Below, one piece after another: positions 47,649 through 54,112 of a stretch of 64,000 nt of DNA. The notes beneath the pieces were generated by a model, which saw only the letters and a program-made list of their open reading frames with translations, made no database searches and was not told where the DNA came from. Made by a program: the position numbers and the translations under genes. This stretch comes from Paracidovorax oryzae ATCC 19882 (GTDB lineage: Bacteria; Pseudomonadota; Gammaproteobacteria; Burkholderiales; Burkholderiaceae_C): positions 186,001 to 250,000 of the forward strand of contig NZ_JMKU01000007.1 in assembly GCF_000687165.1 (NCBI RefSeq). Reading direction: 5' to 3'. Every line of letters begins with the position of its first letter. Position 1 is the stretch's first letter.

Positions 47649-48418
47649 TCAATTGGACCAGCCGCCGTCGATCATGTGGATGGTGCCCGTGGTGAACGAT
47701 GACTCGTCGCTCGCAAGGTACACCACCAGCGCGGCCACCTCTTCGGCGCGGCCCACGCGGCCGATGGGCTGGCGCGCCACGAACGCGGCGCGCACCGAGG
47801 CCTCGTCGGTGCCGGCCTGCTGCGCCTGGACGCGGATGCGGCCCTGCAGGGAAGGCGATTCCACCGTGCCGGGGCAATGGCGTTGCAGCGGATGCCCTGC
47901 TGCACGAAGTCGGCCACAACGGCCTTCGACAGTCCGATCACCGCCGCCTTCGAGGCCCCGTAGGCGAAGCGGTTGGGCACGCCCTTCACGCTCGACGCGG
48001 CCGAGGCCATGTTGATGATCGAACCGCCGCCGCCTTCCAGCATCGCCGGCAGGAACGCGCGGATGGTGCGGTACATGGCCTTGGCGTTCAGGTCGAAGCT
48101 GAAGTCCCAATCCTTTTCCTCGCACTGCAGGATCGAGCCGCTGTGCACGAAGCCCGCGCAGTTGAACAGCACGTCCAGCTTGCCGGTGCGCCCGGCGAAG
48201 GCTGTGACGGCGGCGGTGTCGAGCACGTCCAGGCGTGCCGTCTCCAGCGCGGCCAGCCCTTCGCCCGCGGCCTCGGCGGCCAGTTCGGCCAGGGCCTGCT
48301 CGTCCACGTCGGTGGCCCACACGGTGGCGCCCTCGCGTGCCAGCGCGCTCGCCCGGCCGATGCCCCGGCCCGCAGCGGTGACCAGCGCCGTCTTTCCTTG
48401 CACTCGCTTCATGCGCAT
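47649..48418 (-). pseudogene. SDR dehydrogenase of the same pathway, frameshifted
   Basis: The first 190 or so codons read as a normal [46 protein letters not shown], and catalytic YGASK. Near 47871-47880 the frame should read [12 protein letters not shown], but one base appears missing, and the rest of the protein ([25 protein letters not shown] to HMIDGGWSN) continues in another frame to a stop at 47649. The N-terminus also lacks two residues relative to the usual GRxxALAFAREGA. The truncated product would lose the C-terminal substrate region. This SDR type oxidises 2-keto-3-deoxy-sugar acids. Confidence 0.85.
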
Positions 48419-48433
48419 CCTTGGTTGAAAGTA

Positions 48434-48451
48434 GATTTCTCCAATGAAATC
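48434..48451. promoter_or_regulatory. perfect palindrome, probable IclR-type operator
   Basis: GATTTC and GAAATC arms flank a 6-bp spacer between the divergent SDR and kdgT-uxaA remnants. The position in the shared promoter and the AT-rich sequence in a GC-rich genome fit an operator, most simply for the IclR regulator of this locus, whose DNA-binding domain is now missing. Confidence 0.6.
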
Positions 48452-48472
48452 AAATCTGAGCTACGAGCATAT

Positions 48473-48598
48473 TTCGGTTCGTTCACCAACGGCCTCATCA
48501 CGGGCGTGGTGCCCATCCTCGCGGTCTGGCTGTTCTGCCTGGGGGCGTCGATCCATGTGCGGGCGACCGGCACGGTGCTGCGCAAGTCCGGCTCGCTG
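48473..48598 (+). pseudogene. kdgT: 2-keto-3-deoxygluconate permease (KdgT) fragment
   Basis: A 42-codon stretch reads [20 protein letters not shown] followed by [20 protein letters not shown], which matches the second membrane region of KdgT-type 2-keto-3-deoxygluconate/H+ symporters. The first 35 residues and the remaining 250 or so are absent. The frame runs directly on into a uxaA-like sequence, so a deletion has joined the two genes. No function is possible. Confidence 0.75.
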
Positions 48599-48604
48599 AT
48601 AGCG

Positions 48605-48845
48605 GCCAATGCGAACATGAACAACAACCCTTCGCCCGGCAACAAGGCCGGCGGGCCTGGTGTCCATGGACACCCCCGGCTACGATCCGGTATCCGCCAC
48701 CGGCCAGCTCGCCACCAACACCACGCTGTTCCGCGACATGGGCATGGACATGGACTTCAACGCCGGCGACTTGGTGGACGGCACGCTGAGCGAGACGCAC
48801 GGCCTGGGCGACAAGGAATTCGTGCCGTGGCAGTCGGCACGGTGA
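48605..48845 (+). pseudogene. UxaA-family altronate/sugar-acid dehydratase C-terminal fragments
   Basis: The frame first reads [12 protein letters not shown] (about 48620-48655), a hallmark of the UxaA C-terminal domain. It then shifts to a second frame with [43 protein letters not shown] and [10 protein letters not shown] up to a stop at 48845. Compared with a normal UxaA C-terminus, several blocks are missing between these pieces, including the segment with the Cys-rich and GCKP region. At least three deletions are needed to explain it. Confidence 0.75.
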
Positions 48846-48863
48846 TGTGACACAACCCCAGCG

Positions 48864-49829
48864 ATGAACGAAACCGATTTCGATGTAGTGACGATCGGCG
48901 AGGCGATGGTGCTCTTCGCCGCGCAGGAGCCCGGTGCGCTCGACAGCGTGGCACGTTTCCAGCGTTTCAGCGCCGGCGCGGAGCTCAACGTGGCCATCGG
49001 CCTCGCGCGCCTGGGGCTGCGCGTGGGCTACCTCAGCCGCCTGGGCGATGACTCCTTCGGCCGCAGCCTGCTGGGCGCGATGCGCCAGGAAGGCGTCTCC
49101 ACCGCCCTGGTCGAGACGACGCCGGCACAGCCGACGGGCTTCATGCTCAAGTCCCGCTCCGACGATGGCAGCGATCCGCAGGTGGAGTATTTCCGGCGCG
49201 GATCGGCCGCCAGCGCGATGGGGCCGCAAGACCTGCAGCGCCTGGCTGCCGTCCGCGCGCGGCACCTGCACCTGACCGGCATCAGCCCGGCCCTGTCACC
49301 CGGTTGCCGCGAACTCGTGTTCGACACCCTGCGCTGGGCGCGCGGCCAGGGCATGGGCATCTCGTTCGACCCGAACCTGCGGCCCCGCCTCTGGCCCTCG
49401 GCCGAAGCAATGACCCGCACGATCAACACGCTCGCGGGCCTGAGCGACATCGTGCTGCCGGGCGTCACGGAAGGACGGATGCTGACGGGCCGGGACAGCG
49501 CCCCGGACATCGCCCGGTTCTATCTCGACGCGGGCGCAGGCGAGGTCCTGGTGAAGCTCGGCGCCGAGGGCGCGTGGTGCGCCGACCGGAGCGGTACCGC
49601 GTCCCATGTGCCGGGCTTTGCGGTAGACAGGGTCATCGACACCGTCGGCGCCGGAGATGGCTTTGCCGTCGGCGTGATCAGCGCCCGCCTGGAAGGGCTG
49701 GGCCTGCACGCCGCCGCCCGGCGCGCCAATGCGATCGGCGCCCGCGTGGTGCAGTTTCCCGGCGACAGCGACGGGCTGCCTACGCGGGGCCAGCTCGAAG
49801 AAGCCCTGAACTCACGCGCAGTGGGCTGA
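48864..49829 (+). CDS. kdgK: 2-keto-3-deoxygluconate kinase, PfkB family
   Basis: A 321-residue sugar kinase: DVVTIGEAMVLFAAQEPG at the start, GAELNVAIGLARLGLRVGYLSRLGDD, and the C-terminal PfkB signature DTVGAGDGFAVGVIS with the catalytic Asp (residues 253-267). It phosphorylates 2-keto-3-deoxygluconate for Entner-Doudoroff cleavage. It lies 18 bp after the uxaA remnant and would be read from the same promoter. It is the only intact gene of that branch, so it may persist because it serves another KDG source or because decay is recent. Confidence 0.88.
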   Translation: MNETDFDVVTIGEAMVLFAAQEPGALDSVARFQRFSAGAELNVAIGLARLGLRVGYLSRLGDDSFGRSLLGAMRQEGVSTALVETTPAQPTGFMLKSRSDDGSDPQVEYFRRGSAASAMGPQDLQRLAAVRARHLHLTGISPALSPGCRELVFDTLRWARGQGMGISFDPNLRPRLWPSAEAMTRTINTLAGLSDIVLPGVTEGRMLTGRDSAPDIARFYLDAGAGEVLVKLGAEGAWCADRSGTASHVPGFAVDRVIDTVGAGDGFAVGVISARLEGLGLHAAARRANAIGARVVQFPGDSDGLPTRGQLEEALNSRAVG

Positions 49830-49853
49830 GAGGCCAGGAACCGGAAGGGGCCG

Positions 49854-49915
49854 TTCGCCCGGCTATCCATCGATTCGCGGGGCAGCCCCTGTGCACCGGT
49901 ACCTGGCCATAGGAT
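49854..49915 (+). promoter_or_regulatory. perfect PIP box and -10 element (HrpX-type promoter)
   Basis: TTCGC at 49854-49858, 15 bp, TTCGC at 49874-49878, then 31 bp, then TAGGAT (49910-49915) which matches the YANNNT -10 element. This is the textbook plant-inducible promoter used by HrpX/HrpB to drive type III secretion genes. The downstream start codon is 31 bp away. Confidence 0.85.
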
Positions 49916-49945
49916 GGATGTGATCCGGACATCCCATGGCCAGCC

Positions 49946-51169
49946 ATGAAAAAAATATCCTTTAGCAATCCGTTTCGCAGCAACCGCGCCCATGGGCACC
50001 AGGAAGCACGGGGCGAAAGTTCCAGAAGCACCTCCCGGTCGCACTCGGGCGGTACGGAGAGTTTCTACATCGGCCCCGCGACCGGACCGAGGACGCCGCC
50101 CCGCCCGGGCGAGCCCGGCTCGCCCGGGCGGGGCGAGCCCGGCTCGCCCTCGGCGATGCGCCCCCGGGCCTCCTTGCACGGCGTTGGCTCGCCCACCCGC
50201 CCTCCCCATGCGGCAAGCCCCTCAGGCCCCTCAGTCCTTTCGTCCGGCCGCCCTGCACAGCAGGTCGAGGTACTCACGCCGCTGACGACGATGCCGCTGA
50301 TCCCCCTGGACCGGATCTCCGGGATGACCCGTGATGGGGCAAAGATTCACAAGAACGTGGTCGGGGCGTTCGTCCGCGAAGCCCTCACTCGACCCGTCAT
50401 ACCCGGCGTGCCCAGGCCGTGGGACCAAACGAGAATGGACGTGGATGTCATGGCCACCTCCGCCGACGGAGCCGTCCGCCGCTATCCCCCTATGTCAGAT
50501 GCCCGTCGCGACTGGATGCCCGATGGAACCATTTGCGACATTCCCGCAGCGCACGTTAAGCAGCGCATGGGCGGCATCGAGCTCACCCCCGACAAAACAG
50601 GGGCAGCGTTCATGGTCGAAGGCCACCCGGTGAGCCCCCTGAAGCTGGGGAAATTCCAGGGCCATCCCCTGCCGGGCGGCAAGCTGCTGGTCCTGCAGCC
50701 GGACCAGTACCAGGGCGGGATGGCGTGCGCGCTCATGCTGCTGCTGGACCAGGGACACCTTCACCCCGGTGAAGCCCACCAGTTCGAACCGGAGACAGGC
50801 CACCGCGGTGCCTCCTTGCAAAGCGTCACCGGCAAACTGAAGGCCATGACCGGCCAGGAGCCGGTGGTGGTCACCCACGAGGCCAATTTCCACCAATTCG
50901 GCCGTCGCCACGCGGCAAGGAACGCCTTCTGGGAGAAGATGGCTGCCAGCATCAACACCGGCACCATGGGGTCGGCCATCCTGCAAAAGGGGGACCACTA
51001 CCTGATGCTCGACAACGTCAGGAAGGAAGGCGGAAGCTACCGCATCACGATCCGGGACCCGTTCCACGGCACGTGCGTCGAATTCAAGGACACGCACGAT
51101 TTCTTCAAGGACCTCGACCACTCAGAGGGGAAGGCCTCCCTCACCGCCATACTCGTCCCACGCCCCTGA
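49946..51169 (+). CDS. candidate type III effector with AvrRpt2/C39-like C-terminal domain
   Basis: A 407-residue protein behind a perfect PIP box. Residues 1-45 are rich in Ser, Arg, Gly and His with no signal peptide, as expected for a type III secretion signal. Residues 46-105 are Pro/Gly/Ser-rich and disordered, with a tandem GEPGSP repeat. Residues 245-407 look like a papain-type protease domain: QYQGGMACALMLLLDQG (254-270), GDHYLMLDNV with His351, and ITIRDPFHG with Asp371. The spacing from the Cys region to His and from His to Asp-Pro is close to that of AvrRpt2 (C122, H208, D226), and IT-x-x-DP-x-x-G matches it. The first Cys of the family motif aligns with Gly257, while Cys261 is retained. 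Effector status is inferred; protease activity is uncertain. Confidence 0.75.
   Translation: MKKISFSNPFRSNRAHGHQEARGESSRSTSRSHSGGTESFYIGPATGPRTPPRPGEPGSPGRGEPGSPSAMRPRASLHGVGSPTRPPHAASPSGPSVLSSGRPAQQVEVLTPLTTMPLIPLDRISGMTRDGAKIHKNVVGAFVREALTRPVIPGVPRPWDQTRMDVDVMATSADGAVRRYPPMSDARRDWMPDGTICDIPAAHVKQRMGGIELTPDKTGAAFMVEGHPVSPLKLGKFQGHPLPGGKLLVLQPDQYQGGMACALMLLLDQGHLHPGEAHQFEPETGHRGASLQSVTGKLKAMTGQEPVVVTHEANFHQFGRRHAARNAFWEKMAASINTGTMGSAILQKGDHYLMLDNVRKEGGSYRITIRDPFHGTCVEFKDTHDFFKDLDHSEGKASLTAILVPRP
50107..50149 (+). repeat. two copies of a 19-bp GC palindrome, 24 bp apart
   Basis: Each copy (50107-50125 and 50131-50149) has arms GGGCGAGCC and GGCTCGCCC around one base. The 24-bp period encodes the octapeptide repeat GEPGSPGR / GEPGSPSA in the effector linker. 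The repeat could expand or contract by slippage. Confidence 0.85.
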
Positions 51170-51196
51170 GGCCCGGCCCCCGGCTTCTCCAGGCCT

Positions 51197-51754
51197 TCAG
51201 CGCTTGATGCCGAAGGCGCTCAGCATCTGCTCGGTCTGCTTCTGCATCTGCTCCTGCATCTGCGTGAACATGGCCTGCGACTGGTCGCGGTACTGGCCCA
51301 TCATGCCCTGGTAGAGCGGCGACTGCGGGTTCATGAACTGGGTCCACATCTCGGGCGTGAAGCCGTGCGACTGCTCCGCCATGCGCGCCTGGAAGTCGGA
51401 GAACATCTGCACGTTCTTCTCCAGGTAGGCGCCCATGAAGCCCTGCATGGCGTGGCCGTAGAAGCGGATGATGTTGGCCAGCACCGTCTCGGTGAACATC
51501 GGTGCGCCACCGGCCTCCTCTTCCAGGATGATCTGCAGCAGGATGCTGCGCGTCAGGTCCTCGCCGGTCTTGGCGTCGCGCACGGCCACTTCCTCGCCAT
51601 CGATGACGAGCTGCTTCACCTCCGCCAGCGTGATGTAGGTAGAGGTGGAGGTGTCGTAGAGCCGGCGGTTCGGGTACTTCTTGATGACCCGCTGCGGACC
51701 GCGGGGGGATGGGGATTCGGACGGGGACTCGGACACGGCGGGCTCCTTGCGCAC
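51197..51754 (-). CDS. phaR: polyhydroxyalkanoate synthesis repressor PhaR
   Basis: A 185-residue protein. The N-terminal DNA-binding domain has the signature RVIKKYPNRRLYDTSTSTYITLAEVKQLVIDGEEVAVRDAKTGEDLTRSILLQIILEEE (residues 22-80), and the C-terminal half is Met/Gln-rich with PHB-accumulation domain segments (FTPEMWTQFMNPQSPLYQGMMGQY). It represses phasin and PHA genes and binds PHA granules. It is convergent with the effector gene, 27 bp away, and marks the return to core genome. Confidence 0.95.
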   Translation of the reverse strand: MRKEPAVSESPSESPSPRGPQRVIKKYPNRRLYDTSTSTYITLAEVKQLVIDGEEVAVRDAKTGEDLTRSILLQIILEEEAGGAPMFTETVLANIIRFYGHAMQGFMGAYLEKNVQMFSDFQARMAEQSHGFTPEMWTQFMNPQSPLYQGMMGQYRDQSQAMFTQMQEQMQKQTEQMLSAFGIKR

Positions 51755-51957
51755 CTGGGGCCAGGAGGGCCCCAGAACTTTTCGTTATGGCTGTGCACCC
51801 GATTCTAGGGAGGGGCGCACTGCCGGGCCGCAAAGGAATACCCTGACGCGCCGGCGGGGTCACATCCACGGCGATTCCGCTGTGCGGCATGCGCCCATCC
51901 ATATAGTAAGATGGATCGAGCTCCTTCCTTCCACCGGCACCTATACCCGGAGGCCTC

Positions 51958-52431
51958 TTGCTCGCACCCCTGTGCATGGCCCTGTTGGCCGCCTCGCTGC
52001 CCGCCAGCGCCGGACCCACGCAGCCCGCGCCTGCGGCGGGCGCCGCGGTGCTTCCGGAGGGTGCCCGCCGCACCGAGGAATGGCTCACCATCCACGGCTT
52101 TCCCGAGGTGCCCGACGGCGACCTGGTGCAGATCAACCCGACCGCCCAGCAGTGGCAGGACCAGATCGCGGTGGATCTGCGCGTATCGCGCAGCGGCATG
52201 CGCCTGAACTACCGCAACGTGCCCTACCGGTCTTACCAGGGCATGGCCGTGTTCGACTGCGTGCGGCGCAAGGGCTGGTACCTGTCCCTGCAGTACTACC
52301 AGGAACCGCTGTGGCAGGGCCCCGTCACCGCCAGGCTCGACTTCAAGGAGCACGAGGCTTCCGTGACTTTCGCGGGCATGCCGGGCGAGCCCTCCGACAA
52401 GCTCGTCCGCGCGGCCTGCCGCAAGCGCTAG
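51958..52431 (+). CDS. secreted surface-adhesin-E-like protein
   Basis: A 157-residue protein probably starting at TTG (51958) after a GGAGG site five bases upstream; an ATG at 51976 is the alternative. The signal peptide APLCMALLAASLPASA precedes a mature domain with WLTIHGFPEVPDGDLVQINP, VDLRVSRSGMRLNYRNVPYRSYQGMAVFDC, YYQEPLWQGPVTARLDFKEH and a C-terminal RAACRKR, giving one likely disulfide. The YxxYxxx...FDC pattern resembles surface-adhesin E-type small periplasmic proteins. Function unknown. Confidence 0.75.
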   Translation: MLAPLCMALLAASLPASAGPTQPAPAAGAAVLPEGARRTEEWLTIHGFPEVPDGDLVQINPTAQQWQDQIAVDLRVSRSGMRLNYRNVPYRSYQGMAVFDCVRRKGWYLSLQYYQEPLWQGPVTARLDFKEHEASVTFAGMPGEPSDKLVRAACRKR

Positions 52432-52540
52432 CGGAGACGGCCGGCCCGCCAAAGCCCACGGGCATCGTCGCCATCGACCGACAGGCACCGGCCCGCCCCG
52501 TGCCTAGATTGGAAGCTTTCACGTTCACAGGAGCTTCCCC

Positions 52541-53125
52541 ATGGCATCGTCACCCCCCAATCCATCCAACACGCGCCGCCGCGTCGCCCTGCTCGTCACC
52601 GACGGATTCGAGCAGGCCGAGCTGGCCGGCCCTCGCGACGCCCTGCAACGCGCAGGATTCGACGCGCAGATCGTGGCCCCGAAGCCGGGCCAGGTCCAGG
52701 GATTCAACCACGTGGACAAGGCCGACCGCTTCGACGTGGACCAGACGCTGGACCAGGCATCGCCCGACACGTTCGATGCCGTCGTGCTGCCCGGCGGCGT
52801 GGTGAATGCGGACGAACTGCGTACCAACGAGAAGGCACGGGCCTTCGTGCAGGCGATCGACCGCGCCGGCAAGCCCGTGGCGGTAATCTGCCATGGCGCC
52901 TGGCTGCTGATCGATGCGGGCCTGGTGAAGGGCAAGACGCTGACCAGCTGGCCGAGCCTCGCCACCGACCTGCGCAATGCGGGCGCACAGTGGGTGGACC
53001 GCCCCGTGCAGGTCGAGGGCCGCTGGATCAGCAGCCGCAAGCCTGACGACATCCCCCAGTTCAACGAGCAGATCCTGAAGACACTGCAGCAAGGCGCCGG
53101 CGCGGAACGCGAAGCCCGCAGCTGA
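52541..53125 (+). CDS. DJ-1/PfpI-family protein
   Basis: A 194-residue DJ-1 superfamily protein: RRVALLVTDGFEQAELAGPRDALQRAGF at the start with the conserved Glu, DAVVLPGGVVNADELRTN, and the nucleophilic elbow VAVICHGAWLLIDAG, with Cys and His next to each other. The family includes PfpI proteases, YhbO/YajL-type deglycases and chaperones. Its role is probably stress protection of proteins or DNA against glyoxals. It is probably cotranscribed with the short gene that follows by 16 bp. Confidence 0.92.
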   Translation: MASSPPNPSNTRRRVALLVTDGFEQAELAGPRDALQRAGFDAQIVAPKPGQVQGFNHVDKADRFDVDQTLDQASPDTFDAVVLPGGVVNADELRTNEKARAFVQAIDRAGKPVAVICHGAWLLIDAGLVKGKTLTSWPSLATDLRNAGAQWVDRPVQVEGRWISSRKPDDIPQFNEQILKTLQQGAGAEREARS

Positions 53126-53141
53126 CCCGGGGAGACGCACC

Positions 53142-53321
53142 ATGGTGACCCAGCTCGACTCCCCCGACGGCAAGCCCCGCAAGGATCCAAGCCGACCCAG
53201 CCCCGCCTTCGTGGAAACGGACGACCGCCGCAGCATCGAGAAAAAGCCCCGCCCGCCCTCGCACGGCGACACCGCGCAACCGGACCGGGAAGGCAACCGC
53301 CAGGACGGCCTCACAGACTGA
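53142..53321 (+). CDS. small hydrophilic protein
   Basis: A 59-residue highly charged, Pro-rich protein (MVTQLDSPDGKPRKDPSRPSP, then DDRRSIEKKPRPPSHGD) that ends TAQPDREGNRQDGLTD. The ATG follows GGGGAG at good spacing, 16 bp after the PfpI-like gene. No domain is known. It is likely disordered. It might be a small stress protein; this is a guess from its neighbour only. Confidence 0.55.
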   Translation: MVTQLDSPDGKPRKDPSRPSPAFVETDDRRSIEKKPRPPSHGDTAQPDREGNRQDGLTD

Positions 53322-53403
53322 AACGGCAGGCTGGCCGCCCCGGCCTATCATCGTCCCGCCATGCGAAGAGGCCCGCGCACCGGGCCCTGTCCAGGGAGGG
53401 ACC

Positions 53404-53934
53404 ATGCCACCGTATCGAACCGCGCTGCCGGCTGGACCGGCCCGCGCCATCCGCCGCGCCATCCTCGCCGCCGCACTGGCCTGCCTGGCCGCGCCGGGCG
53501 CCGCCCAGCCGGTCTATCGCTGCGGCAATGCCTACGGCCAGCAGGCCTGCGATGGCGGCCGCGTGGTGGACACCACCCCGCAATCCATCACGTCCGGCCC
53601 TGCACCGGGAACCGCCATCGTCTATCTCTGCCGCGCCCCGGCCGGCGGCAGGTTCTGGACGCCGCGGCATTGCCATGCACATGGAGCCTGGGTGGACCGG
53701 ACCGAAACCGTGCCCGCAGGCATGCGATGGGAAGCGCAGCGCGCCGCCGCCATCGCCCAGCGCCGGCAGATGGCGGCGCTCGCGGCGCCTGCGCCCCGCA
53801 GGCACGCGGCCGGGAACCCGCGGCGAAAGCACCGGCCAGAAGGCCTCGGCGCCGGCTGCAGCCGCACAACCCCGGCGCTCCGCGAACCGCAAGCCCCCAT
53901 CACCCCCAGCCATCGCACCAGGCATCGCTGCTGA
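53404..53934 (+). CDS. secreted DUF4124-like protein
   Basis: A 176-residue protein with a signal peptide (RAIRRAILAAALACLAAPGAAQ) and a short N-terminal domain PVYRCGNAYGQQACDGGRVVDTTPQ that resembles DUF4124. The middle has FWTPRHCHAHGAWVDRTETVPAGMRWEAQRAAAIAQRR. The last 50 residues are Arg/Pro-rich and of poor quality, with frames either side equally open, so a frameshift near 53800 is possible. Function unknown; periplasmic. Confidence 0.7.
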   Translation: MPPYRTALPAGPARAIRRAILAAALACLAAPGAAQPVYRCGNAYGQQACDGGRVVDTTPQSITSGPAPGTAIVYLCRAPAGGRFWTPRHCHAHGAWVDRTETVPAGMRWEAQRAAAIAQRRQMAALAAPAPRRHAAGNPRRKHRPEGLGAGCSRTTPALREPQAPITPSHRTRHRC

Positions 53935-54081
53935 GCAGGCCGCAGGAAAAGTGTCTGTCGCGGTACTCTTTTCCTGGAATTCCGCGAAGTCCCACCATCC
54001 CGTATTTTGCGCGACACGCAAATTGCAACAGCCGGCCCCAGAGAGCGCAGGCCTCGCGTCAACGTAACTTTTTATTGCTAG

Positions 54082-54106
54082 GATCGATTTCATAAAGCTA
54101 TCGATC
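54082..54106. promoter_or_regulatory. inverted repeat before IPTL-CTERM gene
   Basis: GATCGAT at 54082-54088 and ATCGATC at 54100-54106 flank 11 bp, followed by TTTT and then the start codon at 54113. It may be an operator or a structure at the 5' end of the message. The sequence around it is AT-rich. Confidence 0.5.
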
Positions 54107-54112
54107 TTTTGC

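Noticed and set aside
53800-54067. Alternative downstream frame as a separate gene after the DUF4124-like gene
   Set aside because: It has no start with a ribosome site and no domain; a frameshift of the upstream gene is possible but unproven.
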